From Clostridium_X cadaveris (GTDB lineage: Bacteria; Bacillota; Clostridia; Clostridiales; Clostridiaceae): 64,000 nt of DNA. Numbering within the stretch: the first letter of the stretch is position 1; every line of letters begins with the position of its first letter. Shown here piece after piece: positions 16,449 to 24,766 of the stretch. Both the position numbers and the translations under genes were made by a program. Below the pieces are notes generated by a model. The model saw only the letters and a list, made by a program, of their open reading frames with translations, did not search any database and was not told the DNA's origin. The DNA is taken from NCBI RefSeq assembly GCF_039521325.1, contig NZ_BAAACD010000011.1; one strand, written 5' to 3'.

Positions 16449-16778
16449 ATGAATAAGGAAATGGAGCGATACAAAGAACTATCCAAATCAATGCTAGATG
16501 CTCTAGAAAAAGAAGATTACGATGAATTTGATTCTCTGCTATACAAAAGACAAGAAATTATAGATTCCTTTACTGAAAATAATGACTCAGATTATTTCGA
16601 AGTTTTATATGATAAATATGATGTAAAATCTATAGATATGAAAATGAAACAACTTTTAAGTGAATATATCGAAAATACCAAGATAGAAATAAAAGAGTAT
16701 AAATTGAAGATGCAGAGCAATGAATCATACATAAGTGTAAAAAAAGAGAATTTAAATATATTTTCCAAAAGGGTATAA
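16449..16778 (+). CDS. FliT-like flagellar chaperone (small helical protein)
   Basis: 109 residues, charged and predicted helical throughout, with an N-terminal region rich in Glu/Asp (LEKEDYDEFDSLLYKRQEII). Size, helical make-up and position directly after fliD fit FliT, the FliD chaperone. Sequence similarity alone is too weak to be certain. The ribosome site is poor (GGCAGTG), suggesting coupling to fliD. Its stop codon is part of the -35 element of the fliC promoter. Confidence 0.6.
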   Translation: MNKEMERYKELSKSMLDALEKEDYDEFDSLLYKRQEIIDSFTENNDSDYFEVLYDKYDVKSIDMKMKQLLSEYIENTKIEIKEYKLKMQSNESYISVKKENLNIFSKRV

Positions 16779-16802
16779 AGTATTTTTAAATGTCACCGAT
16801 AT
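16776..16802 (+). promoter_or_regulatory. sigma-D promoter of fliC
   Basis: TAAA (sharing its first bases with the upstream stop codon), exactly 15 bases, then ACCGATAT. This differs from TAAA-N15-GCCGATAT at a single position. The transcript should begin near 16808-16811. Confidence 0.9.
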
Positions 16803-16809
16803 ATATAAC

Positions 16810-16842
16810 ATAAGGTTCTTCAAGATGAAGTTTAAACCTTAT
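16810..16842 (+). other. 5'-terminal stem-loop of the fliC mRNA leader
   Basis: ATAAGGTT (16810-16817) pairs with AACCTTAT (16835-16842), and inside it CTTC pairs with GAAG around a 5-base loop, with a 4-base bulge on the 3' side. It begins at the predicted transcription start, so the mRNA would start in a hairpin. Such structures are known to protect Firmicute mRNAs from 5'-end-dependent decay; that role here is inferred. Confidence 0.6.
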
Positions 16843-16854
16843 AAAATATAAAAA

Positions 16855-16885
16855 GACAAGGATGTCGTTAAAAAACTAGGGAGGG
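16855..16885 (+). promoter_or_regulatory. CsrA target sites in the fliC leader
   Basis: GACA-AGGA-TGTC (16855-16866) is a 4-bp hairpin presenting GGA in its loop, the classic CsrA site. The Shine-Dalgarno GGGAGGG (16879-16885) carries a second GGA 13 bases downstream and 7 bases before the ATG. Two such sites flanking the ribosome site match the arrangement in the Bacillus hag leader. Confidence 0.75.
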
Positions 16886-16892
16886 TTTTACA

Positions 16893-17705
16893 ATGAGAGT
16901 AAACACTAATATGAATGCGTTAATAGCAAACAATGCTATGGGAAAGAACACTGCTTTAGCAGGAAATTCAATGGAGAAAATATCTTCAGGATTAAGAATC
17001 ACTAAGGCTGGAGATGACGCTGCTGGATTAGCTATTTCTGAAAAGATGAGAGCTCAAATTAGAGGACTTGATCAAGCAGGAAGAAATGTTCAAGATGGTA
17101 TTTCTTTAATCCAAACTGCTGAAGGTGGTATGGAAGAAGCAACTAACATTCTTCAAAGAATGAGAGAGCTTACAATTCAAGGAGCAAACGGAACTAACAC
17201 AGCTGAAGACGTTGCAAACATTGAAAAGGAATTATCAGAATTAGGAGCAGAAGTTAAGAGAATCAGTAACACTACTTCATTTAATGGTAAGAATGTATTA
17301 GATGGAAAAACTGCAACAGTTGACATTCAAGCAGGAGCTAACAAAGGTGAAAAACTTACAATAAACCTTACAGACGTAAGTACAATAGCAGCAAGTGTAA
17401 AAGATTTAAAAGTAGCTGACTTAGCAACTGCTAATAAGGCTACAAGTACTTTAGATGCACAGTTAAAAGCAATAAATACAGGAAGAGCAACATTAGGAGC
17501 TCAACAAAACAGACTAGAGTATACTCAAAACAACTTAACTACTTCAAGTGAAAACTTGACAGCTGCTGAAAGTAGAATAAGAGACGTTGATGTTGCTAAA
17601 GAAATGGTAACATTATCTAAATTAAATATCTTAGGACAAGCTGCACAGGCTATGGTAGCTCAAGCTAACCAACAACCTCAAGGTGTATTACAATTACTAA
17701 GATAA
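16893..17705 (+). CDS. fliC: flagellin FliC
   Basis: 270 residues, a short flagellin with conserved D0/D1 ends and very little variable middle. The N-terminal MRVNTNMNALIANNAM, KISSGLRITKAGDDAAGLAI, and C-terminal SRIRDVDVAKEMV and ANQQPQGVLQLLR are clear. Codon choice is visibly more regular than in neighbours, as expected of a highly expressed gene. It has its own sigma-D promoter, a structured leader with CsrA sites, and a strong terminator. Surface Ser/Thr in the middle are possible glycosylation sites for the island downstream. Confidence 0.97.
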   Translation: MRVNTNMNALIANNAMGKNTALAGNSMEKISSGLRITKAGDDAAGLAISEKMRAQIRGLDQAGRNVQDGISLIQTAEGGMEEATNILQRMRELTIQGANGTNTAEDVANIEKELSELGAEVKRISNTTSFNGKNVLDGKTATVDIQAGANKGEKLTINLTDVSTIAASVKDLKVADLATANKATSTLDAQLKAINTGRATLGAQQNRLEYTQNNLTTSSENLTAAESRIRDVDVAKEMVTLSKLNILGQAAQAMVAQANQQPQGVLQLLR

Positions 17706-17720
17706 TTTATAAGGAAATAA

Positions 17721-17754
17721 TAAAGAGTAAAGTGTGTGCTTTACTCTTTATTAA
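17721..17754 (+). terminator. fliC terminator
   Basis: Perfect 12-bp stem (17721-17732 with 17739-17750), 6-base loop. The 3' side is T-rich (CTTTA then TTAATA), so some read-through into the downstream island is possible. Confidence 0.8.
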
Positions 17755-17818
17755 TATACAAATAATGTTTTTAATGAATTGAAGATATTATTTATATATT
17801 AATGAAGGAGTTGAAGAT

Positions 17819-20086
17819 ATGATACTCAGTATAGTTATGATGGTGAAAGATGAAGAAAAAAATATAAAAAGAACTTTAAATTCTCTAAGAGCTATAAGCA
17901 ATGTTATAAGCACAGAACTTATTGTACTTGATACTGGGTCAGAGGATAATACAGTAAAAATAGCAAGAGATTTTACTGAGCATGTTTATTTCAGTAAGTG
18001 GAATCAAGATTTTGGAGATATGAGGAATAAATCTATAAGCTATGCAAATGGAGATTGGATTCTTATATTAGATGCTGATGAAGAATTAGTAGATGGTACA
18101 GAATTGATTGATTTCTTTAAAAGTAATAGATATAAAAAATATAAGAGTGGATATATTATGCTTAGAAATTTGACATCCAACGAAGATATGAGTAAATACA
18201 CTCCATCAAAGGTATTGAGGCTATTCAAAAATGACAAAGACTTTAAATACATAAATACAATACATGAGCAGCCACTTTATAAAGAACCTATATATGAAAA
18301 ACCTTTAGGAGAATTTAATCATTATGGATACCTGTTTGATGATGAAGAATTAAAGCAGAAAAAAATGAAAAGAAATGAGGAGCTTCTTTTAAAAGAGTTT
18401 AAAAAAAATCAAAGAGATCCCTATGTAAATTATCAGCTGGGGAAAAACTATTTTATTTTAGGAGAAATAATAGAAGCACGTAAGTATTTGGAATCCTCAC
18501 TAAAGCTATATAAAAAAATAAACTTGAAGCCTGATTATGTGTACGAAAACTTAGCTCATATTTATTGTTTAAATGGTGATTATGAAAAATGTATAAAGCT
18601 ATGTGAAGAATATATAAAAGATGTAAATCAAAGCAATATAGATATATATTATTTTTTAGGAAAAGCTGAGCAAGGATTAGAAAAAAATGAAGAAAGCAAA
18701 AAAAGTTATGAAAAATATATCTATCTTATAGATAATTATGAAATAACAAGACAAAGTGAAAGTGTTTATTGTGAATGTACTACTTTAGGATTAAAAAAAG
18801 ATGCTTATATAGAAATAATAAGGTTATGTCATAATCTTGAAAGATATGAAGAAGTTATACTTAATTATAATAAACTTAATGAAAATGGAGAAGAGACCAG
18901 CAAGGTAAACTATTTTCTAATAAATGCTTTATATAAAACTGAAAATTTAGATAAGGTTAAAGAATATTATGATGGTTGCAAAACTAAAAGTGATAAAAAT
19001 ATGTTTATTATTGATATAGAAAATTTCATTTTAACTGTAATTGAAGAAGATAAGAAGAAAATATATGAAGCTGTAAAGAAGATTTCTGGTAATTATGGAA
19101 CGCTTAATGAAATAAGACTTGGCACTGAAAAAGATATGGAGGTATTTAAAAAGGTTTTAAAAGAAGAAAGACATAGCTATTATGGAGATATAGTATATAA
19201 ATGCATAAAGTATTCTAAAGATATAACTGAATTATTAAAGGATATAGAGGATATATATATACAAGAATATATAAATTACATAGTAAATTATAAAAGAGAT
19301 GTGATAATGGACTTATATGATTATTTAATGTCTAAACCTATAACTTTAAATATTAAAAATATAAAAATCTATAAACAAATTTCAAAATCATTGCTTTTAA
19401 ATGGAGGGATGGTTAAAGAGAAATATAAAAATATGTTCTTTACTTATAATACTTATACATATTATTTCTTAAAAAACCTATATAATCCTAATTTAAATGA
19501 TAATGAATTATTAGAGATGATAATGGATTCTGACCATAGATTTGTATTGAAATTAAATATTATGGAGAGCATTAAGAAAAATGATAGACTAAAGTATATA
19601 AAATCTTTAAGAGAATTAGTCTTAGAGTATTCTGGTTATAAAAAGGGTATTCAAATTTTTATAGATAGATTTCATAAAGAAATAGAAATGGGAAAAGAAT
19701 TTCAAGAACTTAAGATTCAGTATAAATCAATAATTGAAAATAATATTAATAGCGGTAAAACAGATGATGCATTAAAACTTATAAGAGAATATGAAAAAGT
19801 CTATGATGATGAACCAGATATATTAAATATGAAGTTTATAATAGGACTTTTAAATAATGATTTAACTGAAGGAGAATCTATATTAAAAAAATCATTATTT
19901 TTAGATATGAATAATTTTAACACTATGTTTAATATAGCTTATTTAAAAGAGATGAACGGAGAATTTGAAGAAGCTATTATGTTTTATGAAAAAATTCTTA
20001 AAGAATGTACTGAAGAAGAAATAGTTATAGAAGCTCAGGAGAAGATAATGATGATTAGAAATAAGGTAAAGCTAAATCAAAATTAG
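17819..20086 (+). CDS. family 2 glycosyltransferase with TPR-like C-terminus, probable flagellin glycosyltransferase
   Basis: 755 residues. The N-terminal 230 or so form a GT-A/GT2 domain: LSIVMMVKDEEKNI at the start, LDTGSEDNT, and the metal-binding D85-A-D87 followed by Glu-Glu. The rest is helical with TPR-type repeats, for example around residues 200-300 and 680-740. GT2-TPR enzymes modify Ser or Thr of flagellins and other proteins. Position immediately after fliC supports a flagellin O-glycosylation role, as in Clostridium difficile. First gene of a six-gene close-packed unit; GAAGGAG precedes the ATG. Confidence 0.85.
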   Translation: MILSIVMMVKDEEKNIKRTLNSLRAISNVISTELIVLDTGSEDNTVKIARDFTEHVYFSKWNQDFGDMRNKSISYANGDWILILDADEELVDGTELIDFFKSNRYKKYKSGYIMLRNLTSNEDMSKYTPSKVLRLFKNDKDFKYINTIHEQPLYKEPIYEKPLGEFNHYGYLFDDEELKQKKMKRNEELLLKEFKKNQRDPYVNYQLGKNYFILGEIIEARKYLESSLKLYKKINLKPDYVYENLAHIYCLNGDYEKCIKLCEEYIKDVNQSNIDIYYFLGKAEQGLEKNEESKKSYEKYIYLIDNYEITRQSESVYCECTTLGLKKDAYIEIIRLCHNLERYEEVILNYNKLNENGEETSKVNYFLINALYKTENLDKVKEYYDGCKTKSDKNMFIIDIENFILTVIEEDKKKIYEAVKKISGNYGTLNEIRLGTEKDMEVFKKVLKEERHSYYGDIVYKCIKYSKDITELLKDIEDIYIQEYINYIVNYKRDVIMDLYDYLMSKPITLNIKNIKIYKQISKSLLLNGGMVKEKYKNMFFTYNTYTYYFLKNLYNPNLNDNELLEMIMDSDHRFVLKLNIMESIKKNDRLKYIKSLRELVLEYSGYKKGIQIFIDRFHKEIEMGKEFQELKIQYKSIIENNINSGKTDDALKLIREYEKVYDDEPDILNMKFIIGLLNNDLTEGESILKKSLFLDMNNFNTMFNIAYLKEMNGEFEEAIMFYEKILKECTEEEIVIEAQEKIMMIRNKVKLNQN

Positions 20087-20104
20087 TATAGAGAGGAGGA
20101 TTAT

Positions 20105-21937
20105 ATGAACACATTAAAAATTATAGAAGATTTCATAATAAATAATGATATAGAGAATGCATACGATACTATAATGCAGAATGAAAAGGATTATATAAAA
20201 AGTGCTGAATATTGGAATTTAAGAGGTATGCTTTGCTTTAAGATTCAAGAGTACAATGTAGCAATAGGATGCTATAAAACATCCATAGCATTAAAAAATA
20301 ATTATACTGACGCATACTTTAACTTGATTTTTGCCTATATGGTTATTGGCGAAAAATTAAAGTCAGCTTTATATGGTGGAATATCATTAAGGTATATTGA
20401 TGACGAAGATTATGGAAAGGATATAGAAAATCTTTATATCAATGAAAAATGCAGTGATAAATATTATGAATTCGTGCAAGAAGTGAATGTAAATACTCTT
20501 ATATATGGCAATGAGTTGGATTTTGCAAAATACATAGGGAGCCAATTTCATAATGTAAATAAAGGTTATATTGATACCTTATCTAAAAATAAAATTTTTG
20601 ACAACTGGTCATATGTGAAGAAAGACACAATAATAACAATGAAAGAAATATCAAGTATAGACGAATTCATAAATCGTAAAGATATAGATTTATTTAATGT
20701 CATAGTCCCTTATGATGTCAACTATGTAGAGGTTACAAGGAATCTAGCTTTCAATGGATTTCGCAAATGCTTTGTGTTAGCGGAAACAGGAAATGAATTT
20801 GAACTTATTGACATAAATGAAGACATCATGAGTTCATTGAGAAAAGAAGAGTATAAAAGAACTGTATCTATGAATAAATTCAACGCTGCGGACTCTAATA
20901 TAACAGCACTTATAAAATATATGCCTGAAAAATACAAGGATAAATATAAGATTAATGTGATAGATGGAAGAGATGTGTTTGAAACATCAAATATAGTTAA
21001 GGTTCCTTTAATATCTTCTGTAACAGTTTCAGGGTTTAATACCTTTGTAAACTATCCTAAATTTACATATAACATAGATGTTGGACATGGTGAAGTAGCA
21101 TTTAAAGCTTGCGGTCTTATGGATAAGAAAGATAAAAATTTTGCATATACACCTGAAGAATATGAAAATATAGACAAAGTATGCGCATCATCTAAGATGT
21201 CTACTGTGATAAAAAGTGCTTTTTCAGCTATACCAGAAGACAAATATGAGATTACAGGAAGTCCTAGGACAGATTCTTTATGTCTTACAGATGGAAGAAA
21301 GAATTTAGAAAAGCTTTTAGATATAAAATTACAAGAAAAGAAAATAATATTTAATATGCCTACTTTCCATACACATGAAAATTCTGGATTGGTGAATGGA
21401 TCAAAAGAATTAAACGATAGCATAAAGATAAAAGACTTTGATTATAATGATTTTGATAAATTCTTAGGTGAAAACAATCTCCTTTGCATATCAAAGGTGC
21501 ATCATGCGGAAGAGAGAACTGTAACAAACAGAACAAAAGACAGAAAGCTTAAAAATATGATATTTATATCAAACTATGACTTGGACAGATATGAACTTGA
21601 TTTATATGAAATTTTGAATGGAGCTGATCTTTTATTAACCGATTATTCCAGCGTATATGGAGATTTCTTATTTATGGACAAGCCAACTTTGTTTATAGAT
21701 ACGGATTTAGAGGAGTATAGGAATGAAAGAGGAATAATGTTAGAACCATATGACTTTTGGGCTGCTGGTCCTAAGGTACAGTGTGAAGAAAAATTAAAAT
21801 CAGAGATATTAAAGTGCCTAAATGATGAAAACTATTACAAGAAAGAAAGAGAAACTATAAAGGATATATTTTATTATTACAAAGACAATAAAGCTTCTCT
21901 TAGAGTGTGGGACATTATAGCTGACATATTAAGATAA
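20105..21937 (+). CDS. TPR protein fused to CDP-glycerol-glycerophosphotransferase-like (TagB/TagF) domain
   Basis: 610 residues. The first 130 or so look like TPRs (a YWNLRGMLCFKIQEYNVAIG repeat is visible). The C-terminal part from about 250 resembles TagB/TagF enzymes: a TGSPRTD segment, VHHAEERT near 468, and ADLLLTDYSSVYGDFLF with Asp513, then DKPTLFID. Those enzymes transfer polyol-phosphate from a CDP-linked donor. Here it could add a phosphate-linked group onto the flagellin glycan, as proposed for the C. difficile type A flagellin cluster. The donor is unknown. Follows the GT2 gene by 18 bases. Confidence 0.8.
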   Translation: MNTLKIIEDFIINNDIENAYDTIMQNEKDYIKSAEYWNLRGMLCFKIQEYNVAIGCYKTSIALKNNYTDAYFNLIFAYMVIGEKLKSALYGGISLRYIDDEDYGKDIENLYINEKCSDKYYEFVQEVNVNTLIYGNELDFAKYIGSQFHNVNKGYIDTLSKNKIFDNWSYVKKDTIITMKEISSIDEFINRKDIDLFNVIVPYDVNYVEVTRNLAFNGFRKCFVLAETGNEFELIDINEDIMSSLRKEEYKRTVSMNKFNAADSNITALIKYMPEKYKDKYKINVIDGRDVFETSNIVKVPLISSVTVSGFNTFVNYPKFTYNIDVGHGEVAFKACGLMDKKDKNFAYTPEEYENIDKVCASSKMSTVIKSAFSAIPEDKYEITGSPRTDSLCLTDGRKNLEKLLDIKLQEKKIIFNMPTFHTHENSGLVNGSKELNDSIKIKDFDYNDFDKFLGENNLLCISKVHHAEERTVTNRTKDRKLKNMIFISNYDLDRYELDLYEILNGADLLLTDYSSVYGDFLFMDKPTLFIDTDLEEYRNERGIMLEPYDFWAAGPKVQCEEKLKSEILKCLNDENYYKKERETIKDIFYYYKDNKASLRVWDIIADILR

Positions 21938-21952
21938 GAGGGAGATGACATT

Positions 21953-23422
21953 ATGCGGAATTATAGATACATAGGAGATAGATACAATATTCAGAGACAT
22001 ATGGATAATTTTAAAGCCATAGGAAAGTTCTATGATTCTTTAAATAAGAAGTATGTTCCAGTAAATGATATTATATCTGCAATAAACTCTCTAGCTGATT
22101 TTATTCAAGAGAACTCTTCTTTATATAAGGAGCAACATTTTTTCAATGAATTAGTTGAGGAAACAGTAAAAATTATTGAAGCTTTTAACAATGGCGATAA
22201 AGATTGTATTTCTATAAATACATTAGTTTTAATTTTGAAAAGTTTTTATGAAGAATTGGATAGAGTACCTGTTAATGTATTTTTCTATGGAAAAGACAAA
22301 TATCATCTTTTAAAAAATTCCTCAAAAGTAAAAATTAAAACCATAAACAATATAGATACATACATAAACTCTTATGAAAAAAAGCATGATATGAAAATTG
22401 ATATATTGATAGTAAGTGAGGAAACTTCAAAAGAAGAGATAGATTTCAGATGTAATTTCAGCGATGTTATATACTATGACAAGCTTATGAATCTTCTTTT
22501 CAGTATTAGTGAGAAGATATATTACAGCAACTATGATTATAACTATTTGATGGAATCTCTTCAGCAGTCAAGTTCATCAGAGATAGAAACTATTATAGTT
22601 GGGAATTCATATCCTTTAACAGGAATAGATGTGAATGTCTTGAACAGTAAGTCCGTGAATCTTGCTTTGTCTAGTCAGGATTTATATTATTCTTATAAAT
22701 TGGCTGAAACTGCTATAAAGAATAATTTTAATATAAAAAAATGCATTATAGGTGCTGGATACTATCTTGTAAATCATGATTTATCAAAGTCTAAAAATGA
22801 AGATGCTGTATATAGAGTGAAAAATGTATACTATCCGATTTTAAGAGATAAGTATAATTCAGAAAATGTAGAAGAAGTTGAAAAAACAAATATATCTGAA
22901 GTACTAAATGATGAAATTATAAGTTTTATTTTTGACTTGAACTTTTTAGAAGAATATTTTAAGAATTTAATTTATAGAAGCAATGATGGGTATTTTAATG
23001 AAAATTTTACAAGAGAAATGAACAGCATTATGAAAAATATTACACTTAGTGATATTGATGAAGAAGAAAAATGGAAGTTTGGCAAGATTAGAGCAAACCA
23101 GCATAATAAATTATCCAAATATACTGAAACATCAAAAGAATACTCTTCTATATTCAATAAATTTATGAATTTCCTTAGAGAGAACGATGTAGAACCTATA
23201 GTAGTTGTATTTCCTAATACTAAATATTACAGTGAATATTTAAATGAAATTTATGAAAAAGAATTTTATAAAATAATCTCCAATAAAAAAGAATACAGAG
23301 GTTTAAAATTAATTGATTTTTCAAAGCAAGATCTATTCTCGGAAGAAGACTTCATAGATTTTGATCACATGAGTAAGAATGGAGCAGTAAAGCTTACTAG
23401 GGAGTTGAACAAATTAATATAG
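21953..23422 (+). CDS. SGNH/DltD-like protein of the flagellin-modification island, function unknown
   Basis: 489 residues, not a family I can name with certainty. The N-terminal 200 are helical and without clear motifs. From about 210 there is a pattern reminiscent of SGNH-fold acyltransferases/esterases: TIIVGNSYPLTGID (Gly217-Asn218-Ser219, candidate nucleophile Ser219), a following NLALSSQDLYYSYKLAETAI segment, and near the C-terminus D469-F-D-H472 in DFDHMSKNGA. No signal peptide or membrane segment is evident, so it should be cytoplasmic. A role in acylating or deacylating the flagellin modification is inference. Confidence 0.55.
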   Translation: MRNYRYIGDRYNIQRHMDNFKAIGKFYDSLNKKYVPVNDIISAINSLADFIQENSSLYKEQHFFNELVEETVKIIEAFNNGDKDCISINTLVLILKSFYEELDRVPVNVFFYGKDKYHLLKNSSKVKIKTINNIDTYINSYEKKHDMKIDILIVSEETSKEEIDFRCNFSDVIYYDKLMNLLFSISEKIYYSNYDYNYLMESLQQSSSSEIETIIVGNSYPLTGIDVNVLNSKSVNLALSSQDLYYSYKLAETAIKNNFNIKKCIIGAGYYLVNHDLSKSKNEDAVYRVKNVYYPILRDKYNSENVEEVEKTNISEVLNDEIISFIFDLNFLEEYFKNLIYRSNDGYFNENFTREMNSIMKNITLSDIDEEEKWKFGKIRANQHNKLSKYTETSKEYSSIFNKFMNFLRENDVEPIVVVFPNTKYYSEYLNEIYEKEFYKIISNKKEYRGLKLIDFSKQDLFSEEDFIDFDHMSKNGAVKLTRELNKLI

Positions 23423-23465
23423 AAGAAAATCAATATTTAAGGAAACATGGAGGAAAGATATGTAA

Positions 23466-24005
23466 ATGAATATTGAAGAAAAAATAGCTGATTATGTAGA
23501 TAAAAAATCTCAATATTTGAAGGCCTCTAAAGTTGATATAAGATCAATAAAATTAGAAGAGAGAGTGAGACTTCAGTGTTTTCATTGCGAAAAGTATGAA
23601 CAAAAATGGACATGTCCTCCAAGAGTGAACAGAATTAATTTTGAAAAAGTTTTTAGTGAATATAGTAATGCAATGATAATATATTGCAAAATTCCATATA
23701 GAAATAAGACAGAATACGTTATGGTTAGAGAAGACTCTACAAACCTTGTACATAAGACATTGCTTGAATTAGAAAAGATTTTATATAAGAATAATCAAGT
23801 TTTTGCTATGTCATTTATAGGTGGGTCCTGCAAGTTGTGTAAAGATGGATGCTCTAAGAAAAGGTGCAGGTTTCCTAACTTAGCTAGAATACCATTAGAA
23901 GCAACGGGAGTTAATGTTATGGATTTCGTAAAGAGGGAATTAGGCATAGAAATTAAGTTTCCATTGGATGGCTATATGTATAGATTTGGTTTGCTTTTGT
24001 GGTAA
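23466..24005 (+). CDS. DUF2284 Cys-rich predicted metal-binding protein
   Basis: 179 residues with an ordered set of Cys: Cys38-x-x-Cys41, Cys50 in TCPP, a GGSCKLC, a further pair in CSKKRC, then FPNLARIPLEATGVNV. This is the DUF2284 pattern, thought to hold an Fe-S cluster or metal; no activity is established for the family. It is in the middle of the island between the SGNH-like and cytidylyltransferase genes, with GGAGG before the ATG. It could supply a redox or dehydration step for the donor sugar or polyol, which is speculation. Confidence 0.8.
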   Translation: MNIEEKIADYVDKKSQYLKASKVDIRSIKLEERVRLQCFHCEKYEQKWTCPPRVNRINFEKVFSEYSNAMIIYCKIPYRNKTEYVMVREDSTNLVHKTLLELEKILYKNNQVFAMSFIGGSCKLCKDGCSKKRCRFPNLARIPLEATGVNVMDFVKRELGIEIKFPLDGYMYRFGLLLW

Positions 24006-24033
24006 AGAATAGAATTATATTAGGAGGGAAAGT

Positions 24034-24750
24034 ATGAAAATAATTATTTTGGCAGCAGGAATAGGAAGCAGATTAAAACCGCTTACCGAAAATACACCCA
24101 AAAGTCTATTGTATATTGATAATAATGTTACAGCTTTAGAGAGAACTATAAAGATGATAAATAGAAATTGCAAGGCTGATATAGTGATTGTTACAGGATA
24201 TTATAGAAAGAAAGTGGAAGAATGTGTATCAAAGTTTCCAAATTGTAAAACTATAAATAATCCATTCTATAGAATAACAAATAGCATAGCATCTTTATGG
24301 TTTGCAAAAGAAGAGCTCAATGATGATACAATAATAATTAATGGAGATATAATACTTGAAGAAAATTTATTTAAGCATATTCTTACAATAAATTATCCTG
24401 CATTTGTATTGTATGATTCATCTATAGGCAATGAAGCTGATTACAAGGTGGCAGAAAGAGATGGCAATGTTATAGTGATGAGTAAAGAGCTAAATTGTTT
24501 TTCTGGTGAATATGTAGGGGTTACATGTTTGCATAAAAGTGAATCAGAAAAAATACTATGCAAAGTAGAAAAAATGGTTGATGATGGATTATTTAATGAA
24601 TGGTATGAAACAGCATTAGTAAATATGATCTTCAATGATATGTTTAATTTAAAGGCTATAGATGTTTGCGATTACAGATGGACTGAAATTGATAATGTAA
24701 ATGATCTTATAAAAGCAAAAGAGATAATATCTTATGAAAAACTACAATAA
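24034..24750 (+). CDS. LicC-like nucleotidyltransferase (probable CTP-dependent)
   Basis: 238 residues. The nucleotide-binding start LAAGIGSRLKPLTENTPKSL is that of NTP-transferases. INGDI provides a metal-binding Asp, and the NSIASLWFAKEEL and C-terminal WTEIDNVNDLIKA segments resemble LicC, the phosphocholine cytidylyltransferase. It should make a CDP-activated compound from a phosphorylated small molecule. In this operon that would be the donor for the TagB/TagF-like transferase. The substrate is unknown; choline, a polyol phosphate or an amino-acid derivative are all possible. Confidence 0.8.
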   Translation: MKIIILAAGIGSRLKPLTENTPKSLLYIDNNVTALERTIKMINRNCKADIVIVTGYYRKKVEECVSKFPNCKTINNPFYRITNSIASLWFAKEELNDDTIIINGDIILEENLFKHILTINYPAFVLYDSSIGNEADYKVAERDGNVIVMSKELNCFSGEYVGVTCLHKSESEKILCKVEKMVDDGLFNEWYETALVNMIFNDMFNLKAIDVCDYRWTEIDNVNDLIKAKEIISYEKLQ

Positions 24751-24766
24751 GGAGTATAGTTAAGAT

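Noticed and set aside
23466..24005. DUF2284 protein as a radical-SAM enzyme or anSME for the upstream sulfatase
   Set aside because: No CxxxCxxC motif, too short, and it lies about 19 kb from the sulfatase within another operon.
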